A stretch of DNA of 64,000 nucleotides from JAJZAM01 sp027391075 (GTDB taxonomy: Bacteria > Actinomycetota > Acidimicrobiia > Acidimicrobiales > Palsa-688). Under the pieces are notes generated by a model. The model ran no database searches and was not told where the DNA came from. It saw nothing but the letters and a program-made list of their open reading frames with translations. The position numbers and the translations under genes were made by a program. This document shows positions 1-7,306 of this stretch, one piece after another; positions within the stretch are counted from its first letter, which is position 1; each line of letters opens with the position of its first letter. The stretch lies in NCBI GenBank assembly GCA_027391075.1, contig DAHYHI010000024.1, positions 1 through 64,000 of the forward strand. The letters are read 5' to 3'.

Positions 1-396
1 GTTGAAGGGGTTCTCGGCCGACGTGTAGCCGTAGCGGCGGGCGTCGGGGTTGGTGCGCCAGTCGGTCGCCTCGCAGTGGCGGTATTGGCCGAGGTTGCAC
101 CACTCGCAGCGCCGGCAGGGGACGTAGTGCTCGACGAAGACTCGGTCGCCTTCTCCGAGGCCCTGGCGTGCTACGAACTGCGCGCCGGCGCGCACGATGA
201 CCCCGATGTTCTCGTGTCCCATGATCACCGGGTCGGCGAAAGGTGGCTTGGAGTACATCTTGACGTCTGTGCCGCATATCCCTGCGACCTCCACCTTCAT
301 GAGGGCCCCGTCGGCGGGTATCTCCGGCATGGGGAACTCTCTCAGGGTGGTTGTCCCCGGGGCGGTACGGACCGCCGCCAGTACTTTCTCAGGCAT
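1..396 (-). CDS. Zinc-dependent alcohol dehydrogenase, N-terminal part (cut by window edge)
   Basis: The frame opens at ATG 396 and runs off the left edge with no stop, so about 132 N-terminal residues are visible. They show the GroES-like fold of medium-chain zinc dehydrogenases: GICGTDVK with the first catalytic-zinc cysteine near residue 43, the GHENIG box near 64, GEGDRV near 86, and a closely spaced cysteine set (CRRCEWC and a later Cys) that binds the structural zinc. A GGAGG-like site sits just before the ATG. The product should be a cytosolic NAD(P)-dependent alcohol or polyol dehydrogenase. The substrate cannot be told from this part. Confidence 0.9.
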   Translation of the reverse strand, partial: MPEKVLAAVRTAPGTTTLREFPMPEIPADGALMKVEVAGICGTDVKMYSKPPFADPVIMGHENIGVIVRAGAQFVARQGLGEGDRVFVEHYVPCRRCEWCNLGQYRHCEATDWRTNPDARRYGYTSAENPFN

Positions 397-427
397 TTAC
401 CCTCCGCTCTCACACTTCGACTTATGG

Positions 428-437
428 TATGGCCATA
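428..437. promoter_or_regulatory. Palindrome over the likely -10 of the alcohol dehydrogenase gene
   Basis: TATGGCCATA is a perfect 10-bp palindrome in the 101-bp gap before the dehydrogenase. On the minus strand it overlaps a TATTAT -10-like hexamer (435-440), so it could be an operator. No -35 box is convincing. The rest of the gap shows nothing clear. Confidence 0.35.
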
Positions 438-497
438 ATACATTCGCTTGGAGTGGGCCGCCCACGGCGCAACAGGAACCCGCGCCGGTTGGTGCCG

Positions 498-1094
498 TTA
501 CTCCGTGTCGGGCAGGGGGACCCGGAACACCCGAAGTTGCAGGGCGAGAAGCTTGTAGTAGCCGACGAGGGTGGTCAGCTCGAAGGTCCGGCGTTCGCCG
601 AGCGCCACGAGAAGCCCGGCGAAGGTCTCGTCGTCGAGATCCCCTTCGGCGACCAACATGCGCGCCGCCCGAAGGGCGGCCTCCTCGCCCGGATCACCTG
701 ACCCCAGCTCGGTGCCGTCGCGGACGGCGTCCAGCTCCCGGTCGCTGAGCCCGACCCCCTTGGCGATGGCCTCGTGAGCGTAACGCTCGAAGGCGCTGTC
801 CTCGGCTGCGGCTACGGCCAGGATGACGAGCTCCCGCAGGCGCGGGGGAAGCTCGGTCCCGTACCGCAACGCCGATCCGAGCTCTTGCAGAGCTAGGCCC
901 ACAGGGGCTGAGCGCAGCATCGCGTCGAAGGGTCCGTTGAGCCGGCCGGATTCGTCAGTCAGCGGGAAGTACCTCGGCCCGGACGCTCTCGGGCCGGCTG
1001 TGATCGCCTCGTAGACGCGGCGCTGCCCGTCGTCGAGGTCCTCGGGGCGCAGCGGGGTCAACCTGCGCCCGCGGGCGGCTTGTTGTTCGAGCAT
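498..1094 (-). CDS. AhpD-like / carboxymuconolactone decarboxylase-family protein
   Basis: 198 residues, all-alpha in character, with the CMD-family segment LPPRLRELVILAVA followed by a region with E, Y and H (residues about 85-110), where AhpD proteins carry their redox centre. No CXXC pair is present, so peroxidase-type disulfide chemistry is unlikely, and decarboxylase or unknown activity remains open. The ATG at 1094 lies 10 bp after the stop of the secreted beta-helix gene in the same direction, so it is probably the last gene of the glycosyltransferase/PqqD unit. No strong ribosome site precedes it. Cytosolic: no signal peptide or membrane segment. Confidence 0.75.
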   Translation of the reverse strand: MLEQQAARGRRLTPLRPEDLDDGQRRVYEAITAGPRASGPRYFPLTDESGRLNGPFDAMLRSAPVGLALQELGSALRYGTELPPRLRELVILAVAAAEDSAFERYAHEAIAKGVGLSDRELDAVRDGTELGSGDPGEEAALRAARMLVAEGDLDDETFAGLLVALGERRTFELTTLVGYYKLLALQLRVFRVPLPDTE

Positions 1095-1103
1095 GGCGCG
1101 AGG

Positions 1104-3284
1104 CTAGGAGCTAATGGCGGTGACGTCGGACACCTTGGTTCCGATGCCCGGTAGCGACCCGTCAAAAGGCGCACCGCCGAAAGCGAACACCCCGCCGTCA
1201 GCACCGACAAGCCAATACCCGCCACCAGGGGCCGCCGCGATACCCACTACCGGCGCCGCCAAGCTCAGCGGGCTGCTTACGCTGTATTGGGGTGTGGAGG
1301 ACGGGGCGATCGTGTACACAGCTCCGTTGTCTGCCGCCAGCCAGTAACCCCCGCCGGGTGAAGCGGCGATACCTACTATCGGTGCGCTGGGACGGACGCC
1401 AAAGCCTGGCAGCGACCCGTCGAAGGGTGCGCCCCCGACGGCGAACACCCCGCCGTCGGCGCCGACTAGCCAGTGGCCGCCGCCCGGGGCGGCTGCGGCG
1501 CCCGCGATGGGAGCTGCCAGTTTGACGCCCTGGCCTGTGATCGACGCCGCAGAGGCGACTGTGGCAGCTTCGAAAGTCGTGGTGGTCCCGCCGGCTTCTG
1601 CGACCAGGTAGCTAGCTGGGGCGGCGGGAGGCGGCGGAGGGGTGTACACGCCTTGGACAGCCCCAGCGTCGCATGCCCCCGAGCTTACGGTCCCCCGCTG
1701 GTCGGTGGTAGGACACAAGGTGAACGACGAGCCGCTTGCCTGGGCGAAGGCTGCTGTCCCGGTTACCGGGATGGCCGCTATCGCCGGGTTGCCGGCAGCG
1801 GGCTCCGCTGTCTGCGTCGGGCCGCCGAAGTTGCCGAGGCCGGTCAGGTCGGCCGCTGCCGGCGATGCCACGTCCCCAGCGGCGGGGGTTGCGGCGAAGC
1901 AGGTCCCGTCGGTGCCGGCGTTGTAGCCGCCGTCATTCCAGGTCGAGTCGTAGTAGCAGCCGGTGTTGGCGAAGACATCGGCCGCTACGGCGAGAGTCGC
2001 AGAGTTGGGCGCTTCGACGTCCTCGTCGATAGCCCCGCCGGTAGGCGCGCTGTCGCCTACGAAGGTGGACGCCACGACGCTGAGAGACGGACCGTGGGAG
2101 CCCTCCACGTCGATCGCCCCGCCCTCTCCGGACGCGCTGTCGTAGACGAAAGTGGAGTCGGAGACGGTCACGTTAGGTCCACTAGTGCCGAAAGGCTGCG
2201 CAACGCTGATGGCGCCGCCGGCTATGCCACCGTTGTTGTGGTCGAAAGTCGAGTCGCTAACGCTGATCGGCTCACTAGGCTTTGCCGATACGAAGATTCC
2301 CCCGCCGGCGGTAACCGCCGTGTTGCTGGTGAAAGTCGAGTCGCTGACAGTGGTGGTCCCGTTCGCTATGACACCTCCCGCGGCCACGAAACAGTCACCA
2401 TTGGCGGAGCCTGTTGACGTTCCGGTCCCCGTACAGGTTGTCCCGACGCTGTCGGAGTTGTCCGACAGCGTCGTGTCGCTAAGAGAGAGAATGGCCTGCG
2501 ATGACGGCGAGCGGACCGCAAAAGCCTCGGCCCCGGTGATGATACCCCCGACGCCGTCGACGAACGGGGCGGAGCAGGTGTTGTCCGACACGACCACACC
2601 GCTAAGGGTCATGGTCCCGTCGTTTGCTATACCCCCGGCGCAGGTGTCGGAGCCGGTGGACGTGTTGGCCGTGACGGACCCGCCGGTCATGTCGAGAGTG
2701 GCGCCAGCGTTGTTGTAGATGCCGCCTGCACCGACGACGTCGTCGTCGGCGGTGTTGCCGGTGACGTCGACGTCGGTGAGGGTCAGGGCTCCGGCGTTGT
2801 CGATGCCCCCCGCCCCTTCGAACTCGCCGACGCCCGTGCCGCCGGTGATCGTCAGGTCCGACAGGGTGACCGTACCCGAGTCGACCGCCACCGCTGGGCC
2901 GCCCGAGGTGCCTTGGAGGATGGTCAGGCCCGGACCTGCGCCCTCCAGGGCGACGCTCTGGCTGATGACGAGCGTGCCCGTGTAGGTGCCGGCGGGGATC
3001 GTTATCGTCGAGGCTCCTGTAAGCACCGCCGCGTGCAGTGCGCCGGCGAGGCTGCAAGGTTCCGCCACGCTGCAAGAGCCGCCCGGGGCTCCGCCGTTTG
3101 CGGCAACGTGGAGGATTCTCGAGCCGCTGGGGCCGGAGATACCGGCGGAGGCGACCAGTCCACCGGCTAGTAGGGCTGTCGCCGCTGCGGCGGCCCACCG
3201 CCGGGTACGGTGGTACCGGTCGGGGGCGGAGCCGGTTCCTCCGACCGGGTCGACCGGCGTGTTAGGCGTGGGCGGCTTTGTCAT
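1104..3284 (-). CDS. Secreted right-handed beta-helix protein with C-terminal GGGYWL repeats
   Basis: 726 residues. A basic N-terminus and an alanine-rich hydrophobic segment (about 30-50) form a Sec-type signal. Residues about 55-450 are repeated rungs such as SDSTF..N..A..GGAI, typical of parallel beta-helices. Residues about 480-550 resemble the choice-of-anchor Q region (CPTTDQRG, CDAGAVQG). Residues 580-726 hold three copies of a roughly 50-residue unit with PGGGYWL and DGGVFAFGG, the first and third nearly identical. No LPXTG or C-terminal anchor is visible. The start overlaps the GT2 stop by 4 bp (ATGA), so it is translationally coupled to the glycosyltransferase genes and could be a surface target or partner of that system. 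Function unknown. Confidence 0.85.
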   Translation of the reverse strand: MTKPPTPNTPVDPVGGTGSAPDRYHRTRRWAAAAATALLAGGLVASAGISGPSGSRILHVAANGGAPGGSCSVAEPCSLAGALHAAVLTGASTITIPAGTYTGTLVISQSVALEGAGPGLTILQGTSGGPAVAVDSGTVTLSDLTITGGTGVGEFEGAGGIDNAGALTLTDVDVTGNTADDDVVGAGGIYNNAGATLDMTGGSVTANTSTGSDTCAGGIANDGTMTLSGVVVSDNTCSAPFVDGVGGIITGAEAFAVRSPSSQAILSLSDTTLSDNSDSVGTTCTGTGTSTGSANGDCFVAAGGVIANGTTTVSDSTFTSNTAVTAGGGIFVSAKPSEPISVSDSTFDHNNGGIAGGAISVAQPFGTSGPNVTVSDSTFVYDSASGEGGAIDVEGSHGPSLSVVASTFVGDSAPTGGAIDEDVEAPNSATLAVAADVFANTGCYYDSTWNDGGYNAGTDGTCFAATPAAGDVASPAAADLTGLGNFGGPTQTAEPAAGNPAIAAIPVTGTAAFAQASGSSFTLCPTTDQRGTVSSGACDAGAVQGVYTPPPPPAAPASYLVAEAGGTTTTFEAATVASAASITGQGVKLAAPIAGAAAAPGGGHWLVGADGGVFAVGGAPFDGSLPGFGVRPSAPIVGIAASPGGGYWLAADNGAVYTIAPSSTPQYSVSSPLSLAAPVVGIAAAPGGGYWLVGADGGVFAFGGAPFDGSLPGIGTKVSDVTAISS

Positions 3285-4465
3285 ACCATGACCTCTATCC
3301 TGGCCTTGGTGGCCTGCGGGTTGCAGTCAGCGACGGTTTCGCCCGGGCGGGCCGGGCCGCCCTGTCGGGCTGCTCTCGCTGCGGCGGCGACCTGCTTTGC
3401 CTTGAAACCCGGGTCGGTCGGGCAGAGCGTCGCCGCCCGGCCGTAGGCGTGGGCGGCCCCGGCGTAGTCACCCAGTTGGAACTGGCAGAAACCCACGGCG
3501 TCCCAGGGCATCTCGGCGAGCAGGCGCAGGTCGTAGGCTGGATCACCGGGTTCAGCGGGTTGCGACGCGAGGTCGATGATCCCTTGGAGGACCTGAAGCG
3601 CTTGGCTATAGCGGCATTTGGCCATCAGCGACCTCGCGTAGGTCCATGCAACGACGAGATTGCGAGGGAACGCGGCGAAGGCTTCTTCCACAAGCCCTAT
3701 GGTGTCCTCGCCGCGTCTCGCCCGGAGGCGGATCAAGTCGACGTAGGCCAAGCTTGCCAAAGGGTCGGCTGCGGGCATCCTCCGGGCGAAGTCGACGGTG
3801 TCGACAAGTACTTTCTCGGCTCCGTCGGGGTCGCCGAGGCCGTCAAGGACCCGGGAGAGGTGGTGACGGGCGAAGAGGTTCGACGGGTCCGCTTCAACCT
3901 GGCGGCATAGGAGCGGCAGGTTGCGCTTGTGCTTGGCGGTCTGGTCACCCTCGTAGCCGACGTGAAGGAGCCGAAGCTCCGCCAGGTCGACTCTCTTGGA
4001 GTCCTCTTCGGCGACGCGGTGAATGGCCGGGACCACCCTCTCGTGGATGACACCGTCGAAGCGGATACGGCGGTCGTTGCGCCACAGCCGGTACTCGCGG
4101 TAGGCGCTCGCCGTCGACACGGGGGAGAGCCACAGCCTGTACGCGACGACGTCCGGGGCTTCGAGAAGCCCGGGCAGGTCGACGCGGTCGGCGGCGGCGA
4201 GACGTTCGTCGGCGTCGATGTAGAGCACCCAGTCGCCGCTGGCGTGGTCGAGCGACACGTTGCGGGCCTCGGAGAAGTCGTCGCCCCACGGGTGGTGAAC
4301 GATTTTCGCGCCGTACTCCTCGGCTATGTCCACGCTGTCGTCGACGGATCCGGTGTCGACGATCACTATCTCGTCGACGACGCCTCGAAGCGACTCGAGG
4401 CAGGCACGGAGATGGCAGGCTTCGTCGCGCACGATCATCGCAGCGCTGAGCGTCTGGGGGCTCAC
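3281..4465 (-). CDS. GT2-family glycosyltransferase with C-terminal TPR domain (SunS-like layout)
   Basis: 394 residues starting at GTG 4465 with GGGAG just upstream. The N-terminal GT-A domain has AMIVRDE, the VDTGSVDDS nucleotide-sugar loop, WGDDFSEARN and the metal-binding YIDADE (DXD) near residue 85. Residues about 200-370 are helical TPR-like repeats. This order, including an HERV/HVGYEG region between the two parts, matches the layout I know from SunS-type glycosyltransferases that glycosylate glycocin peptides, although GT2-TPR proteins are also widespread in other glycan loci. It lies 60 bp after the NQ-repeat protein gene and overlaps the beta-helix gene by ATGA. Cytosolic, no membrane segment. 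The substrate is inferred only from context. Confidence 0.85.
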   Translation of the reverse strand: MSPQTLSAAMIVRDEACHLRACLESLRGVVDEIVIVDTGSVDDSVDIAEEYGAKIVHHPWGDDFSEARNVSLDHASGDWVLYIDADERLAAADRVDLPGLLEAPDVVAYRLWLSPVSTASAYREYRLWRNDRRIRFDGVIHERVVPAIHRVAEEDSKRVDLAELRLLHVGYEGDQTAKHKRNLPLLCRQVEADPSNLFARHHLSRVLDGLGDPDGAEKVLVDTVDFARRMPAADPLASLAYVDLIRLRARRGEDTIGLVEEAFAAFPRNLVVAWTYARSLMAKCRYSQALQVLQGIIDLASQPAEPGDPAYDLRLLAEMPWDAVGFCQFQLGDYAGAAHAYGRAATLCPTDPGFKAKQVAAAARAARQGGPARPGETVADCNPQATKARIEVMV

Positions 4466-4525
4466 AGCGCTCCCGCAGGGAACGAGCGGCCCAAGGCTGG
4501 GAGACTTCCGGGACCCATCGTCGGC

Positions 4526-4837
4526 TCAGCCGATGGTCTGGTTCGACGCGAACTGGTTGGGGAAGTACTGATTGGGGAACGTCTGGTTATAGAAGTACTG
4601 ATTAGGGTAGCTCTGGTTGGGGAAGAAGGAGGCAAAACGTTCTTCTTGATTTCCGAAGACGAGGTCCGGGTCGGTCCCAGTCTCATCGTCGGACGTGGGA
4701 GTGGCGTAGGCGGCGTCGAGGGCGAACGAGGCGACCACGGGGGCGGCGAAGCCGATCAGCGCCATCCGCTTGAGGAAAGTCCGCCTCGACAGGCCTCGGT
4801 CGTCCGGCGGGCCCCCTACACCGCTTTCAGCTTCCAA
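4526..4837 (-). CDS. Small Tat-signal protein with NQ-repeat tail (candidate modified peptide precursor)
   Basis: 103 residues from TTG 4837, with GGAG six bases upstream. Residues 17-45 form a Tat-type signal: SRRTFLKR, a hydrophobic stretch, then an AYA-like cleavage site. A short acidic linker (DDETGTDPD) follows. The last 33 residues are six five-residue units ending in Asn-Gln (FPNQ, YPNQ, FYNQ, FPNQ, FPNQ, ASNQ). Alternate units are followed by Ser/Thr, giving NQS, NQT and NQT sequons. No known family is recognised. It sits between a PqqD-like gene and a GT2-TPR gene, so I infer a secreted peptide that is a substrate for modification, probably glycosylation. A structural or adhesive surface protein is the alternative. 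Real coding is supported by the ribosome site, the signal and the operon position. Confidence 0.8.
   Translation of the reverse strand: MEAESGVGGPPDDRGLSRRTFLKRMALIGFAAPVVASFALDAAYATPTSDDETGTDPDLVFGNQEERFASFFPNQSYPNQYFYNQTFPNQYFPNQFASNQTIG
4562..4621. repeat. Two tandem 30-bp units encoding the NQ decapeptide
   Basis: Units 4562-4591 and 4592-4621 match at 23 of 30 positions. Each encodes a ten-residue block of two NQ pentapeptides, one followed by Ser/Thr and one by Tyr. Several changes are silent or conservative, which suggests selection on the peptide rather than fresh slippage. Confidence 0.85.
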
Positions 4838-4894
4838 CGACTTCTCCGATCGATCAACTTACCTCGATTAGCGTACCGCTCGGGTGTTAGAAGT

Positions 4895-5194
4895 TCAAGA
4901 GCCTGGCGGCTGGACGACGAGGCCTTCGCGGTCGAGGGCGGTGATGCAATCCTCGACCAAAGAAACCGGGGGCTCGGGGAGGCCGAACAGGTCGGCCAGC
5001 TCGACCGCGATACCGAGGGTGTCGCGCTTCCCGTCGCAGAGCTCGAGGATCACCGCTGCGCTTGAGTTGAGAGCGTGCACGCGCCCTCGGATTTGCTCGT
5101 AGACGACGACCCCTTCGTCTGTCTCGGTTATCTCGAGATCGGCGGCTCTGAGAGGAAGGGCGGGCACCGTGGTAGTGCTGTCAACATTTTCCAA
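4895..5194 (-). CDS. PqqD-like protein (RiPP recognition element fold)
   Basis: 99 residues from TTG 5194, preceded by GAGGA. The pattern is that of PqqD-family winged-helix proteins: a beta hairpin (GVVVYEQIRGRVHALN), then SSAAVILELCDG, a helix, and VEDCITALDREGLV at the end. In known systems PqqD binds the leader of a peptide substrate and presents it to a modifying enzyme. No radical SAM, cyclodehydratase, lasso cyclase or PqqA/C/E gene is nearby. The only enzymes next to it are glycosyltransferases, so it may recruit the NQ-repeat protein to them. It begins 12 bp after the stop of the GT32-GT4 gene and ends 57 bp before the NQ-repeat gene. Confidence 0.85.
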   Translation of the reverse strand: MENVDSTTTVPALPLRAADLEITETDEGVVVYEQIRGRVHALNSSAAVILELCDGKRDTLGIAVELADLFGLPEPPVSLVEDCITALDREGLVVQPPGS

Positions 5195-5206
5195 ACTATC
5201 TGTCCT

Positions 5207-7306
5207 CTACTCGACGCCGGCGTCAGGTCGAGCGCGCCGGACGGCCCCATCGTAGGCTGTCGCTGGCCCACGAGGCTCCGCCTCACGTCGGCCCATGTGG
5301 AGTCCAACAGCGTCGCGGAACGCCGCGCCTACCGCTTGTGGGCTGTACGCGGCCCGGATACTCGCTGCTCGGGCGCGGACGTCGTCGAAGCCCTCCCGTC
5401 GAAAGCGGAAAACGTCCCGTAGCAGGCTCGCTGCGTGGTCGACGTCGGGAGCCGCCCAACGCTGGTCGGGCGTCACGCCCTGCGTAGCGCTCGGATCCTC
5501 CGCGGGGACCAGCTCGAAGCGCACCAGGTGAGGGGAGCCTTCCAGGTAGTCGAGGTGCCCGCCCCAGCCGGTGGTGACCACCGGGTTGCCGGCGGCTGCC
5601 GCGTCGAAAGCCCCGACACCCCACCCTTCCCCCCGGCAAAGCGACACGTAGCAGTCACCTCGACGGTGCAACGCTGCTATCTGGCGGTCTGAGACGCCGG
5701 CGGTCACCAGCCTGATCTCCGCAGCAGAGCTGTGCCTGCCGACGATCCTGGCCAATGCCAGGGCTGTGCTTCCCGGCGCGAGCGCCCCGGAGCGAGACAC
5801 TCGGTGAAAGTAGCGGTCGGCCCGCGAGGTCTTTACTACCAGCAGCACCGGGTCGGAGTGACGAAAGGCCCGCAGGTAGGCTTCGATTGTGGCGTCAACC
5901 CCTTTGCGGTGGGTCCAGTCGGCGATCGTGTAGAAGACGAAACGGTCGTCTTCTACACCCCACAGCGGGTCGAGCGGGGCCGGCTCGCAGTTCGAAATGG
6001 CGTGGGGGACCACTTCGATCGGTGTGGTCGTGCCCGAGGCGGCAAGAGCCTGCGCGGAAAAGTTCGACGGCACGACGAGCAGGTTGGCTGCGTCGAGGCA
6101 TTCGCGCCAGTGGGAGGGCGGCTTGTCGGTCTCCCACGCCGTGTGGCCTACCAGGAACGCCTCCCGGCAGGAAGCCCTAAGTCGAGGGTAGTACTCGGGA
6201 ACGTGATGGGCGATCACGACGTCGTCGGGTCGAGGATGGGTGTCGAAAGGGTCGTAGCCGAGCGGGACTGCGTAACCCAGCCCCCACCGGGGGCTCGGGA
6301 TCATCGGCGTCCAATCGACTTCGACCCCGGTGGCCTTGAGAGCGTGCAGTGCTCTTCGTGCGGCGGTGCCGTAACCTGAGTCCTCGTCGGGGGACAGGTA
6401 CAGCCACGGCCGGCCGGACGTTTCTCGGCTTGTCCCGGGTTGCCTGCGGTGACCAGGTTCCCCTGCGACCGACCAGCCGATGACTGGAGCGGGCAGGTAG
6501 GGGCGCGTGAACCTGGCAAGGGTAGTCGACGCGCGGCGCAGGGCAGATGGGGTACACCAGCCTGCGTGCACCGGAGTGAAATCGCGCCGGCGGCGGTCCC
6601 ACCAAAGGTGCGCCCACAGGTGAACGCTGACCGTGCCGTCGGGTACCGGCCGGTCGGCGAGCAGGAGGCCATATAGGCTAGCCGGGTCTGTCCGAAACGG
6701 GTAAAAGGTAGCCTCGGCTTCGACGTGCACGTCGCCGGGCATCTCGACGCCCAGGCGGTGCGCGAGAGCTCCGCTGTGGCTGCTCCACGTCCCGTCCAGA
6801 GCCGACGCCATCTTGTGACGCCATCCTCTTGCGAAACGCGACCCGGGCTCGGACATCATGAGGGCGTTGCAGAGCGACGGGCCGGTCTCGCCCGTGAGAG
6901 GGTTGGTGACTGGGGGTTCCTCGCCGATCACGAACGGCTTTTCGTACAGGTCCGGCGGTGGCCTTCGCAGGAAGATGGTGTCGATGTCCGCGTAGATACC
7001 GCCGTGCGCGAGGAGTGCGTCCAACCTGACAAAGTCGGCGTGATGTGCGTAAAGGTAGCGTTCAGGAACGACTCCCGAGCTGTAGTCAGCGGAGTCGACT
7101 GCTGCGACTAGGCCGACCTGCATCGGGGTCACGTGAGGGGCGATTCGGTCCCACCAGGGGCCCCACGGCTCGTGGTGGTAGTGGAAGTAGATGGTGTCGG
7201 GCTCTAGGACCCGACGGGCGGACTCGACGGCGACGTAGTGCAAGAAGTGCATCGGCTCGTCCTGGGCGCGCAGGCCGAACACGAAGTGCACGGTGTTGGG
7301 TATCAC
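5207..7306 (-). CDS. Two-domain glycosyltransferase: GT32-like DXD domain fused to GT4-like domain
   Basis: 699 residues. Residues 1-230 resemble the Gly_transf_sug/OCH1 (GT32) group: IPNTVHFVFG at the start and RLDALLAHGGIYADIDTIF carrying the DXD motif near residue 110. Residues about 300-680 form a GT4-like unit with HHVPEYYP, a VPSNFSAQ segment, HRKGVDATIEAY and GEGWGVGAFDAAAAGNPVV, the donor-sugar motif in which the usual second Glu is Asp. Two active sites in one chain imply addition of two sugars or of a disaccharide. The ATG overlaps the upstream GT4 stop by 4 bp. Cytosolic. Confidence 0.85.
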   Translation of the reverse strand: MIPNTVHFVFGLRAQDEPMHFLHYVAVESARRVLEPDTIYFHYHHEPWGPWWDRIAPHVTPMQVGLVAAVDSADYSSGVVPERYLYAHHADFVRLDALLAHGGIYADIDTIFLRRPPPDLYEKPFVIGEEPPVTNPLTGETGPSLCNALMMSEPGSRFARGWRHKMASALDGTWSSHSGALAHRLGVEMPGDVHVEAEATFYPFRTDPASLYGLLLADRPVPDGTVSVHLWAHLWWDRRRRDFTPVHAGWCTPSALRRASTTLARFTRPYLPAPVIGWSVAGEPGHRRQPGTSRETSGRPWLYLSPDEDSGYGTAARRALHALKATGVEVDWTPMIPSPRWGLGYAVPLGYDPFDTHPRPDDVVIAHHVPEYYPRLRASCREAFLVGHTAWETDKPPSHWRECLDAANLLVVPSNFSAQALAASGTTTPIEVVPHAISNCEPAPLDPLWGVEDDRFVFYTIADWTHRKGVDATIEAYLRAFRHSDPVLLVVKTSRADRYFHRVSRSGALAPGSTALALARIVGRHSSAAEIRLVTAGVSDRQIAALHRRGDCYVSLCRGEGWGVGAFDAAAAGNPVVTTGWGGHLDYLEGSPHLVRFELVPAEDPSATQGVTPDQRWAAPDVDHAASLLRDVFRFRREGFDDVRARAASIRAAYSPQAVGAAFRDAVGLHMGRREAEPRGPATAYDGAVRRARPDAGVE

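Noticed and set aside
1473..2417. Long open frame on the plus strand opposite the beta-helix gene
   Set aside because: GC-rich repeats on the other strand create it; its protein has no recognisable fold, and the minus-strand protein has a signal and clear repeats.
4562..4621. 30-bp repeats as a CRISPR remnant
   Set aside because: The units are directly adjacent with no spacer and encode a regular peptide pattern in frame.
4895..5194. PqqD-like gene as part of a PQQ or lasso-peptide pathway
   Set aside because: No pqqA, pqqC, pqqE, radical SAM, asparagine-synthase-like cyclase or transglutaminase-like protease is in the neighbourhood.
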